A DNA stretch of 64,000 bases, taken from the NCBI RefSeq assembly GCF_022965805.1, contig NC_133108.1, positions 19,728,056 to 19,792,055 on the forward strand, written 5' to 3'. Source of the DNA: Primulina eburnea (lineage: Eukaryota > Streptophyta > Magnoliopsida > Lamiales > Gesneriaceae). The notes beneath the pieces are model-generated. The model was not told the origin of the DNA and did not search any database. It was given only the letters and a program-made list of their open reading frames with translations. Every line of letters begins with the position of its first letter. Position 1 is the stretch's first letter. Of the stretch, positions 47,265 to 59,063 are shown piece after piece. A program made the position numbers and the translations under genes.

Positions 47265-50200
47265 CATTTCTGTGGACTTTATTTTGGGGTTGCTTAGGAC
47301 TAAGAAGGGGAGGGATTCTATTTTTGTTGTTGTGGATAGATTCTCTAAGAGGGCAAATTTTATAGCTTGTCATAAAACCGATGATTCTTCAAACATTGTG
47401 GATTTGTTCTTTAGAGAAGTCGTTAGGTTGCATTGCATGCCTAGGACTATTGTTTCTGGTCGCGATGTTAAATTCTACTACTTGTCATCCTCAAACGGAT
47501 GGACAAACTGAAGTTGTTAATAGAACTTTGGGAGCACTTTTGCGTGCTATTCTTAAAAAGAACTTGGATTGACATTTCTATGGACTTTATTTTGATGTTG
47601 CCTAGGACTAAGAAGGAGAGGGATTCTATTTTGTTGTTGTGGATAGATTCTCTAAGATGGCACATTTTATAGCTTGTCATAAAACCGATGATGCTTCAAA
47701 CATTGCGGATTTGTTCTTTAGAGAAGTCGCTAGGTTGCATGGCATGCCTAGGACTATTGTTTCTGGTCGCGATGTTAAATTCTTGAGTTACTTTTTGAAT
47801 ACTTTATGGGCTAAACTTGGCACAAAATTGTTGTTTTCTACTATTTGTCATCCTCAATCGGATGGACAAACTGAAGTTGTCAATAGAACTTTGGGAACAC
47901 TTTTGCGTGCTATTCTTAAAAAGAACTTGGATTGACATTTCTATGGACTTTATTTTGAGGTTGCCTAGGAATAAGAAGGGGAAGGGTTCTATTTTTGTTG
48001 TTGTGGATAGATTCTCTAAGATGGCACATTTTATAGCTTGTCATAAAACCGATGATGCTTCAAATATTGCGGATTTGTTCTTTAGAGAAGTCGTTAGGTT
48101 GCATAGCATGCCTAGGACTATTGTTTCTCGTCGCGATGTTAAATTCTTGATTTACTTTTGGAAGACTTTATGGGCTAAACTTGGCACAAAATTGTTGTTT
48201 TCTACTACTTGTCATCCTCCAACGGATGGACAAACTGAAGTTGTCAATAGAATTTTGGGAGCACTTTTGCGTGCTATTCTTAAAAAGAACTTGGATTGAC
48301 ATTTCTTTGGATTTATTTTGGGGTTGCCTAGGACTAAGATGGGGAGGGATTCTATTTTTGTTGTTGTGGATAGATTCTTTAAGATGGCACATTTTATAGC
48401 TTGTCATAAAACCGATGATGCTTCAAACATTGGGGATTTGTTCTTTAGAGAAGTCGTTAGGTTGCATGGCATGCCTAGGACTATTGTTTCTGGTCACGAT
48501 GTTAAATTCTTGAGTTACTTTTGGAAGACTTTATGGGTTAAACTTGGCACAAAATTGTTGTTTTCTACTACTTGTCATCCTCAAACGGATGGACAAACTG
48601 AAGTTGTCAATAGCACTTTGGGAACACTTTTGCGTGCTATTCTTAAAAAGAACTTGGATTGACATTTTTATGGACTTTATTTTTGTGTTGCTTAGGACTA
48701 AGAAGGGGAGGGATTCTATTTTTGTTGTTGTGGATAGATTCTCTAAGATGGCACATTTTATAGCTTGTCATAAAACCGATGATGCTTCAAACATTGCGGA
48801 TTTGTTCTTTAGAGAAGTCGTTAGGTTGCATGGCATGCCTAGGACTATTGTTTCTGGTCGGGATGTTAAATTTTTGAGTTACTTTTGGAAGACTTTATGG
48901 GCTAAACTTGGCACAAAATTGTTGTTTTCTACTACTTGTCATCCTCAAACGGATGGACAAACTGAAGTTTTTAATAGAACTTTAGGAACACTTTTGCGTG
49001 CTATTCTTAAAAAGAACTTGGATTGACATTTCTATGGACTTTATTTTGGGGTTGCCTAGAACTAAGAAGGGGAGGGATTCTATTTTTGTTGTTGTGGATA
49101 GATTCTCTAAGATGGCACATTTTATAGCTTGTCATAAAACCGATGATGCTTCAAACATTGCGGATTCGTTCTTTGGAGAAGTCGTTAGGTTGCATGGCAT
49201 GCCTAGAACTATTGTTTCTGGTCCCGATGTTAAATTATTAAGTTACTTTTGGAAGACTTTATGGGCTAAACTTGGCACAAAATTGTTGTTTTCTACTACT
49301 TGTCATCCTCAAACGGATGGACAAACTGAAGTTGTCAATATAACTTTGGGAGCACTTTTGCGTGCTATCCTTAAAAAGAACTTGGATTGACATTTCTATG
49401 GACTTTATTTTGAGGTTGCCTAGGACTAAAAAGGGGAGGGATTCTATTTTAGTTGTTGTGGATGGATTCTCTAAGATGGCACATTTTATAGCTTGTCATA
49501 AAACCGATGATGCTTCAAACATTGCGGATTTGTTCTTTAGAGAAGTCGTTAGGTTGCATGGCATGCCTAGGACTATTGTTTCTGGTCGCGATGTTAAATT
49601 CTTGAGTTACTTTTGAAGACTTAATGGGCTAAACTTGGCACAAAATTGTTGTTTTCTACTACTTGTCATCCTCAAACGGATGGACAAAATGAAGTTGTCA
49701 ATAGCACTTTGGGAACACTTTTGCGTGATATTCTTAAAAAGAACTTGGATTGACATTTCTATGGATTTTATTTTGGGGTTGCTTAGGACTAAGAAGGGGA
49801 GGGATTCTATTTTTGTTGTTGTGGATAGATTCTCTAAGATGGCACATTTTATAGCTTGTCATAAAACCGATGATGCTTCAAAATTGCGGATTTGTTCTTT
49901 AGAGAAGTCGTTAGGTTGCATAGCATGCCTAGGACTATTGTTTCTGGTCGCGATGTTAAATTCTGGATTTACTTTTGGAAGGCTTTATGGGCTAAACTTG
50001 GCACAAAATTGTTGTTTTCTACTACTTGTCATCCTCCAACGGATGGACAAACTGAAGTTGTCAATAGAATTTTGGGAGCACTTTTGCGTGCTGTTCTTAA
50101 AAAGAACTTGGATTGACATTTCTTTGGATTTATTTTGGGGTTGCCTAGGACTAAGATGGGGAGGGATTCTATTTTTGTTGTTGTGGATAGATTCTCTAAG

Positions 50201-50479
50201 ATGGCACATTTTATAGCTTGTCATAAAACCGATGATGCTTCAAATATTGCGGATTTGTTCTTTAGAGAAGTCGTTAGGTTGCATAGCATGCCTAGGACTA
50301 TTGTTTCTGGTCGCGATGTTAAATTCTTGAGTTACTTTTTGAAGACTTTCTGGGCTAAACTTGGCACAAAATTGTTGTTTTCTACTACTTGTCATCCTCA
50401 AACGGATGGACAAACTGAAGTTGTCAATAGAATTTTGGGAGCACTTTTGCGTGCTATTCTTAAAAAGAACTTGGATTGA
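47265..50479 (+). repeat. Nine-unit variant of the higher-order repeat
   Basis: 3215 bp. Same order as the eight-unit repeat that follows, plus one extra unit near its end (the 50116 and 50479 units look like recombinants: both carry LHSM and NRILGALL). Confidence 0.85.
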
Positions 50480-53400
50480 CATTTCTGTGGACTTTATTTT
50501 GGGGTTGCTTAGGACTAAGAAGGGGAGGGATTCTATTTTTGTTGTTGTGGATAGATTCTCTAAGAGGGCAAATTTTATAGCTTGTCATAAAACCGATGAT
50601 TCTTCAAACATTGAGGATTTGTTCTTTAGAGAAGTCGTTAGGTTGCATTGCATGCCTAGGACTATTGTTTCCGGTCGCGATGTTAAATTCTACTACTTGT
50701 CATCCTCAAACGGATGGACAAACTGAAGTTGTTAATAGAACTTTGGGAGCACTTTTGCGTGCTATTCTTAAAAAGAACTTGGATTGACATTTCTATGGAC
50801 TTTATTTTGATGTTGCCTAGGACTAAGAAGGAGAGGGATTCTATTTTGTTGTTGTGGATAGATTCTCTAAGATGGCACATTTTATAGCTTGTCATAAAAC
50901 CGATGATGCTTCAAACATTGCGGATTTGTTCTTTAGAGAAGTCGCTAGGTTGCATGGCATGCCTAGGACTATTGTTTCTGGTCGCGATGTTAAATTCTTG
51001 AGTTACTTTTGGAAGACTTTCTGGGCTAAACTTGGCACAAAATTGTTGTTTTCTACTACTTGTCATCCTCAAACGGATGGACAAACTGAAGTTGTCAATA
51101 GAATTTCGGGAGCACTTTTGCGTGCTATTCTTAAAAAGAACTTGGATTGACATTTCTGTGGACTTTATTTTGAGGTTGCCTAGGAATAAGAAGGGGAGTG
51201 ATTCTATTTTTGTTGTTGTGGATAGATTCTCTAAGATGGCACATTTTATAGCTTGTCATAAAACCGATGATGCTTCAAATATTGCGGATTTGTTCTTTAG
51301 AGAAGTCGTTAGGTTGCATAGCATGCCTAGGACTATTGTTTCTGGTCGCGATGTTAAATTCTTGAGTTACTTTTGGAAGACTTTATGGGCTAAACTTGGC
51401 ACAAAATTGTTGTTTTCTACTACTTGTCATCCTCAAACGGATGGACAAACTGAAGTTGTCAATAGAATTTTGGGAGCACTTTTGCGTGCTATTCTTAAAA
51501 AGAACTTGGATTGACATTTCTTTGGACTTTATTTTGGTGCCTAGGACTAAGAAGGGGAGGGATTCTATTTTTGTTGTTGTGGATAGATTCTTTAAGATGG
51601 CACATTTTATAGCTTGTCATAAAACCGATGATGCTTCAAACATTGGGGGTTTGTTCTTTAGAGAAGTCGTTAGGTTGCATGGCATGCCTAGGACTATTGT
51701 TTCTGGTCACGATGTTAAATTCTTGAGTTACTTTTGGAAGACTTTATGGGCTAAACTTGGCACAAAATTGTTGTTTTCTACTACTTGTCATCCTCAAACG
51801 GATGGACAAACTGAAGTTGTCAATAGCACTTTGGGAACACTTTTGCGTGCTATTCTTAAAAAGAACTTGGATTGACATTTCTATGGACTTTATTTTGGGG
51901 TTGCTTAGGACTAAGAAGGGGAGGGATTCTATTTTTGTTGTTGTGGATAGATTCTCTAAGATGGCACATTTTATAGCTTGTTTAAAAAGCGATGATGCTT
52001 CAAACATTGCGGATTTGTTCTTTAGAGAAGTCGTTAGGTTGCATGGCATGCCTAGGACTATTGTTTCTGGTCGGGATGTTAAATTTTTGAGTTACTTTTG
52101 GAAGACTTTATGGGCTAAACTTGGCACAAAATTGTTGTTTTCTACTACTTGTCATCCTCAAACGGATGGACAAACTGAAGTTTTTAATAGAACTTTAGGA
52201 ACACTTTTGCGTGCTATTCTTAAAAAGATCTTGGATTGACATTTCTATGGACTTTATTTTGGGGTTGCCTAGGACTAAGAAGGGGAGTGATTCTATTTTT
52301 GTTGTTGTGGATAGATTCTCTAAGATGGCACATTTTATAGCTTGTCATAAAACCGATGATGCTTCAAACATTGCGGATTTGTTCTTTGGAGAAGTCGTTA
52401 GGTTGCATGGCATGCCTAGAACTATTGTTTCTGGTCCCGATGTTAAATTATTAAGTTACTTTTGGAAGACTTTATGGGCTAAACTTGGCACAAAATTGTT
52501 GTTTTCTACTACTTGTCATCCTCAAACGGATGGACAAACTGAAGTTGTCAATATAACTTTGGGAGCACTTTTGCGTGCTATCCTTAAAAAGAACTTGGAT
52601 TGACATTTCTATGGACTTTATTTTGAGGTTGCCTAGGACTAAGAAGGGGAGGGATTCTATTTTAGTTGTTGTGGATAGATTCTCTAAGATGGCACATTTT
52701 ATAGCTTGTCATAAAACCGATGATGCTTCAAACATTGCGGATTTGTTCTTTAGAGAAGTCGTTAGGTTGCATGGCATGCCTAGGACTATTGTTTCTGGTC
52801 GCGATGTTAAATTCTTGAGTTACTTTTGAAGACTTAATGGGCTAAACTTGGCACAAAATTGTTGTTTTCTACTACTTGTCATCCTCAAACGGATGAACAA
52901 AATGAAGTTGTCAATTGCACTTTGGGAACACTTTTGCGTGATATTCTTAAAAAGAACTTGGATTGACATTTCTATGGATTTTATTTTGGGGTTGCTTAGG
53001 ACTAAGAAGGGGAGGGATTCTATTTTTGTTGTTGTGGATAGATTCTCTAAGATGGCACATTTATAGCTTTTCATAAAACCGATGATGCTTCAAATATTGC
53101 GGAATTGTTTTTTAGGGAAGTCGTTAGGTTGCATAGCATGCCTAGGACTATTGTTTCTGGTCGCGATGTTAAATTCTTGAGTTACTTTTGGAAGACTTTC
53201 TGGGCTAAACTTGGCACAAAATTGTTGTTTTCTACTACTTGTCATCCTCAAACGGATGGACAAACTGAAGTTGTCAATAGAATTTTGGGAGCACTTTTGC
53301 GTGCTATTCTTAAAAAGAACTTGGATTGACATTTCTGTGAACTTTATTTTGGGGTTGCTTAGGACTAAGAAGGGGAGGGATTCTATTTTTGTTGTTGTGG

Positions 53401-56180
53401 ATAGATTCTCTAAGAGGGCAAATTTTATAGCTTGTCATAAAACCGATGATTCTTCAAACATTGAGGATTTGTTCTTTAGAGAAGTCGTTAGGTTGCATTG
53501 CATGCCTAGGACTATTGTTTCCGGTCGCGATGTTAAATTCTACTACTTGTCATCCTCAAACGGATGGACAAACTGAAGTTGTTAATAGAACTTTGGGAGC
53601 ACTTTTGCGTGCTATTCTTAAAAAGAACTTGGATTGACATTTCTATGGACTTTATTTTGATGTTGCCTAGGACTAAGAAGGAGAGGGATTCTATTTTGTT
53701 GTTGTGGATAGATTCTCTAAGATGACACATTTTATAGCTTGTCATAAAACCGATGATGCTTCAAACATTGCGGATTTGTTCTTTAGAGAAGTCGCTAGGT
53801 TGCATGGCATGCCTAGGACTATTGTTTCTGGTCGCGATGTTAAATTCTTGAGTTACTTTTGGAATACTTTATGGGCTAAACTTGGCACAAAATAGTTGTT
53901 TTCTACTATTTGTCATCCTCAATCGGATGGACAAACTGAAGTTGTCAATAGAACTTTGGGAACACTTTTGCGTGCTATTCTTAAAAAGAACTTGGATTGA
54001 CATTTCTACGGACTTTATTTTGAGGTTGCCTAGGAATAAGAAGGGGAGTGATTCTATTTTTGTTGTTGTGGATAGATTCTCTAAGATGGCACATTTTATA
54101 GCTTGTCATAAAACCGATGATGCTTCAAATATTGCGGATTTGTTCTTTAGAGAAGTCGTTAGGTTGCATAGCATGCCTAGGACTATTGTTTCTGGTCGCG
54201 ATGTTAAATTCTTGAGTTACTTTTGGAAGACTTTATGGGCTAAACTTGGCACAAAATTGTTGTTTTCTACTACTTGTCATCCTCAAACGGATGGACAAAC
54301 TGAAGTTGTCAATAGAATTTTGGGAGCACTTTTGCGTGCTATTCTTAAAAAGAACTTGGATTGACATTTCTTTGGACTTTATTTTGGTGCCTAGGACTAA
54401 GAAGGGGAGGGATTCTATTTTTGTTGTTGTGGATAGATTCTTTAAGATGGCACATTTTATAGCTTGTCATAAAACCGATGATGCTTCAAACATTGGGGAT
54501 TTGTTCTTTAGAGAAGTCGTTAGGTTGCATGGCATGCCTAGGACTATTGTTTCTGGTCACGATGTTAAATTCTTGAGTTACTTTTGGAAGACTTTATGGG
54601 CTAAACTTGGCACAAAATTGTTGTTTTCTACTACTTGTCATCCTCAAACAGATGGACAAACTGAAGTTGTCAATAGCACTTTGGGAACACTTTTGCGTGC
54701 TATTCTTAAAAAGAACTTGGATTGACATTTCTATGGACTTTATTTTGGGGTTGCTTAGGACTAAGAAGGGGAGGGATTCTATTTTTGTTGTTGTGGATAG
54801 ATTCTCTAAGATGGCACATTTTATAGCTTGTCATAAAAGCGATGATGCTTCAAACATTGCGGATTTGTTCTTTAGAGAAGTCGTTAGGTTGCATGGCATG
54901 CCTAGGACTATTGTTTCTGGTCGGGATGTTAAATTTTTGAGTTACTTTTGGAAGACTTTATGGGCTAAACTTGGCACAAAATTGTTGTTTTCTACTACTT
55001 GTCATCCTCAAACGGATGGACAAACTGAAGTTTTTAATAGAACTTTAGGAACACTTTTGCGTGCTATTCTTAAAAAGAACTTGGATTGACATTTCTATGG
55101 ACTTTATTTTGGGGTTGCCTAGGACTAAGAAGGGGAGTGATTCTATTTTTGTTGTTGTGGATAGATTCTCTAAGATGGCACATTTTATAGCTTGTCATAA
55201 AACCGATGATGCTTCAAACATTGCGGATTTGTTCTTTGGAGAAGTCGTTAGGTTGCATGGCATGCCTAGAACTATTGTTTCTGGTCCCGATGTTAAATTA
55301 TTAAGTTACTTTTGGAAGACTTTATGGGCTAAACTTGGCACAAAATTGTTGTTTTCTACTACTTGTCATCCTCAAACGGATGGACAAACTGAAGTTGTCA
55401 ATATAACTTTGGGAGCACTTTTGCGTGCTATCCTTAAAAAGAACTTGGATTGACATTTCTATGGACTTTATTTTGAGGTTACCTAGGACTAAGAAGGGGA
55501 GGGATTCTATTTTAGTTGTTGTGGATAGATTCTCTAAGATGGCACATTTTATAGCTTGTCATAAAACCGATGATGCTTCAAACATTGCGGATTTGTTCTT
55601 TAGAGAAGTCGTTAGGTTGCATGGCATGCCTAGGACTATTGTTTCTGGTCGCGATGTTAAATTCTTGAGTTACTTTTGAAGACTTAATGGGCTAAACTTG
55701 GCACAAAATTGTTGTTTTCTACTACTTGTCATCCTCAAACGGATGAACAAAATGAAGTTGTCAATTGCACTTTGGGAACACTTTTGCGTGATATTCTTAA
55801 AAAGAACTTGGATTGACATTTCTATGGATTTTATTTTGGGGTTGCTTAGGACTAAGAAGGGGAGGGATTCTATTTTTGTTGTTGTGGATAGATTCTCTAA
55901 GATGGCACATTTTATAGCTTGTCATAAAACCGATGATGCTTCAAATATTGCGGATTTGTTCTTTAGGGAAGTCGTTAGGTTGCATAGCATGCCTAGGACT
56001 ATTGTTTCTGGTCGCGATGTTAAATTCTTGAATTACTTTTGGAAGACTTTCTGGGCTAAACTTGGCACAAAATTGTTGTTTTCTACTACTTGTCATCCTC
56101 AAACGGATGGACAAACTGAAGTTGTCAATAGAATTTTGGGAGCACTTTTGCGTGCTATTCTTAAAAAGAACTTGGATTGA
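50480..56180 (+). repeat. Eight-unit higher-order repeat, two complete copies
   Basis: Blocks 50480-53329 (2850 bp) and 53330-56180 (2851 bp), then a partial third at 56181-57560. Unit order: 308-bp short unit; [11 protein letters not shown] unit; LPRNKKG unit; 361-bp LVPRTKK unit; KS(D)DA unit; SGPD/FGEV unit; SILVVV unit with 1-bp loss; [12 protein letters not shown] unit. Confidence 0.94.
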
Positions 56181-57560
56181 CATTTCTGTGAACTTTATTT
56201 TGGGGTTGCTTAGGACAAAGAAAGGGAGGGATTCAATTTTTGTTGTTGTGGATAGATTCTCTAAGAGGGCAAATTTTATAGCTTGTCATAAAACCGATGA
56301 TTCTTCAAACATTGTGGATTTGTTCTTTAGAGAAGTCGTTAGGTTGCATTGCATGCCTAGGACTATTGTTTCCGGTCGCGATGTTAAATTCTACTACTTG
56401 TCATCCTCAAACGGATGGACAAACTGAAGTTGTTAATAGAACTTTGGGAGCACTTTTGCGTGCTATTCTTAAAAAGAACTTGGATTGACATTTCTATGGA
56501 CTTTATTTTGATGTTGCCTAGGACTAAGAAGGAGAGGGATTCTATTTTGTTGTTGTGGATAGATTCTCTAAGATGGCACATTTTATAGCTTGTCATAAAA
56601 CCGATGATGCTTCAAACATTGCGGATTTGTTCTTTAGAGAAGTCGCTAGGTTGCATGGCATGCCTAGGACTATTGTTTCTGGTCGCGATGTTAAATTCTT
56701 GAGTTACTTTTGGAATACTTTATGGGCTAAACTTGGCACAAAATTGTTGTTTTCTACTATTTGTCATCCTCAATCGGATGGACAAACTGAAGTTGTCTAT
56801 AGAACTTTGGGAACACTTTTGCGTGCTATTCTTAAAAAGAACTTGGATTGACATTTCTATGGACTTTATTTTGAGGTTGCCTCGGAATAAGAAGGGGAGG
56901 GATTCTATTTTTGTTGTTGTGGATAGATTCTCTAAGATGGAACATTTTATAGCTTGTCATAAAACCGATGATGCTTCAAATATTGCGGATTTGTTCTTTA
57001 GAGAAGTCGTTAGGTTGCATAGCATGCCTAGGACTATTGTTTCTGGTCGCGATGTTAAATTCTTGAGTTACTTTTGGAAGACTTTATGGGCTAAACTTGG
57101 CACAAAATTGTTGTTTTCTACTACTTGTCATCCTCAAACGGATGGACAAACTGAAGTGGTCAATAGAATTTTGGGAGCACTTTTGCCTGCTATTCTTAAA
57201 AAGAAATTGGATTGACATTTCTTTGGACTTTATTTTGGGGTTGCCTAGGACTAAGAAGGGGAGGGATTCTATTTTTGTTGTTGTGGATAGATTCTCTAAG
57301 ATGGCACATTTTATAGCTTGTCATAAAACCGATGATGCTTCAAATATTGCGGATTTGTTCTTTAGAGAAGTCGTTAGGTTGCATAGCATGCCTAGGACTA
57401 TTGTTTCTGGTCGCGATGTTAAATTCTTGAGTTACTTTTGGAAGACTTTCTGGGCTAAACTTGGCACAAAATTGTTGTTTTCTACTACTTGTCATCCTCA
57501 AACGGATGGACAAACTGAAGTTGTCAATAGAATTTTGGGAGCACTTTTGCGTGCTATTCT

Positions 57561-58202
57561 ATCCAATAGAAAATTCCTTTTCCAAAAAGGTTGCATTCCT
57601 AGAAACAAACACCTTTGTTTCTTGAGGATGATAGAAATGATATCCAACTTAATTCCTTGGATATCCCACAAAGTAACATAAAATGGATCAACTATTCAAT
57701 TTATCTCCCACTACCTGCTTCACATAAGCAGGGCTCCTCATATTCTAAGATAAGAATATTTGGGAGATTTACCCATCCATATCTCATATGGTGTGTGCCT
57801 TTGAATGGACATTTAATGGAATATCTTTCAATTTTAAGTTATAGAGATCGTTTTCAAGTTCTCATGTACCAATTAAACATTCATTCTTGTAAATGTTGCA
57901 AACACCTTTGCTAAATAAACAAGAATATCCATCTTTATCACAATAGAAATGGAAATAATGTTTTTCACCAAAAGGTACAAACAAAACATCTCTTAAAATT
58001 AACTTAAAATCATTGTTCAACAATAAGTAAACATTTCTTAAGGTCTTGGCAGCAACTCTTGCTCCATAGCCATTCTCAAGAAGGTCTCACCTTCCTTAAG
58101 CTTCCTACTTCTTCCCATCACCTATAACTCATTATAGAGATGTGAGTCACATCCGGTATCTAATACCCAAGAAGTAGAGTTAATTGAAACGTTTACTTAA
58201 AT
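57561..58202 (-). pseudogene. Copia protease and integrase remnants, integrase core deleted
   Basis: Minus-strand continuation of gag. In order: aspartic protease site WVLDTGCDSHL (about 58140-58172), a degenerate GAG-pre-integrase region with stops, then a jump near 57800 straight to the integrase C-terminal region (PYEIWMGKSP; later [16 protein letters not shown] at 57575-57625). The catalytic integrase core is missing. The sequence stops at the satellite at 57560; the reading would resume at 33566 on the plus strand with a small loss. Confidence 0.85.
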
Positions 58203-59063
58203 TTAGAACATACCGTTTCCAGAAAACTTCTGGGCCAGATATTCCTTGCAATTTCGCCTCCAATGTCCAGGCTTCTTGCAGTGATGACATTCATCAGCAG
58301 TCTTGTCAGCCTTAACTGGTGTGGCTGCCACAACAGGATTCGGAGATTGCCTCAACAAGGGCACGTTCTTCTTGGGACGTTGGAAAGAACGCTTCTTTCC
58401 ATTCCCATGTGGATTAATCTTCGTACCAGATGAAGAACCCACATAAAGAACCAACTTCTCTTTCTTGATGGTGGATTCAAACGTAACAAGCATATTCACC
58501 AACTCCTCAAGGGTCGGTTCAATCTTGTTCATGTTGAAGTTCACCACAAAAGGATCAAATGAGCTAGGCAGCGATAAGAGCAACACGTCGGTGGTCAACT
58601 CCGAAGGCAAGATCAGATCCATGCCAACGAGCTTGTCCACGAGCCCGATCACCTTTAGGCCATGCTCATGGACCGAGGCCCCATCTTGCATGCGTAAAGT
58701 GATCAGCTCCTTGACGGTAGCATGCCTAAGAGGACGTGTTTGCTCTCCAAAGAGCTCCTTGAGGTACAAATGAATGTCAGCAGCACTCTTTGCACCCTCA
58801 AAACGCCTCTGCAGCTCATCATTCATAGAAGTCAGCATATAACACCTGGCTATCAAGTCATGGTCACACCATTCCTTGTAAGCCTGCAATTCCTCAGGAT
58901 TGCAGTGAGTCGGAGCCTCAACAGGGGGCGACTCAGTCAGTGTATATGCTACCCTTTCCGAATTCAAGACGATTTTCAAATTTCTTAGCCAAGTGAGGTA
59001 ATTAGGTCCAGTTAATATGTGTTTGTCGAGTATTACAGATATCGAATTGCGCATCGAAGACAT
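58203..59063 (-). CDS. Copia gag polyprotein (286 aa)
   Basis: The best-preserved coding region of the window. The first ATG in frame is at 59063 (MSSMRNSISVIL); upstream in-frame codons are not ATG. Residues ~15-30 have LTGPNYLTWLRNLKIVLNS and ~150-210 the LPSSFDPFVVNFNMNK block of plant copia gag (retrotran_gag/UBN2-type). A nucleocapsid zinc knuckle CHHCKKPGHWRRNC (CX2CX4HX4C) lies near residues 260-273. Gag assembles the virus-like particle in the cytoplasm and packages element RNA. The frame closes with TAA before protease, so in this copy gag and pol are separate frames. The element cannot move alone because its pol is broken; whether gag is still expressed is unknown. Confidence 0.9.
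   Translation of the reverse strand: MSSMRNSISVILDKHILTGPNYLTWLRNLKIVLNSERVAYTLTESPPVEAPTHCNPEELQAYKEWCDHDLIARCYMLTSMNDELQRRFEGAKSAADIHLYLKELFGEQTRPLRHATVKELITLRMQDGASVHEHGLKVIGLVDKLVGMDLILPSELTTDVLLLSLPSSFDPFVVNFNMNKIEPTLEELVNMLVTFESTIKKEKLVLYVGSSSGTKINPHGNGKKRSFQRPKKNVPLLRQSPNPVVAATPVKADKTADECHHCKKPGHWRRNCKEYLAQKFSGNGMF

Larger units (their letters stand above)
43661..57560 (+). repeat. Integrase-core satellite, plus-strand array (~39 units)
   Basis: Same 364-bp unit as 17654-33565, opposite strand. Junction TGA codons end at 43990, 44354, 44718, 45082, 45445, 45809, 46173, 46537, 46900, 47264, 47572, 47935, 48299, 48662, 49026, 49390, 49753, 50116, 50479, 50787, 51150, 51514, 51875, 52239, 52603, 52966, 53329, 53637, 54000, 54364, 54725, 55089, 55453, 55816, 56180, 56488, 56851 and 57215. 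Unit variants have lengths 364, 363, 361 and 308 bp. The second catalytic Asp is absent in all units read (mostly Gly). The array begins at the G1 LTR end and stops mid-unit (GTGCTATTCT) at copia sequence. Confidence 0.97.

Noticed and set aside
17654..57560. Two arrays formed by one inverted duplication
   Set aside because: Unit order differs between them, and the flanking copia and gypsy halves with matching TSDs require an inversion of one array instead.
57561..57681. Extension of a satellite ORF into [11 protein letters not shown]
   Set aside because: The real coding sequence there is copia integrase C-terminus on the minus strand; the plus frame is accidental.
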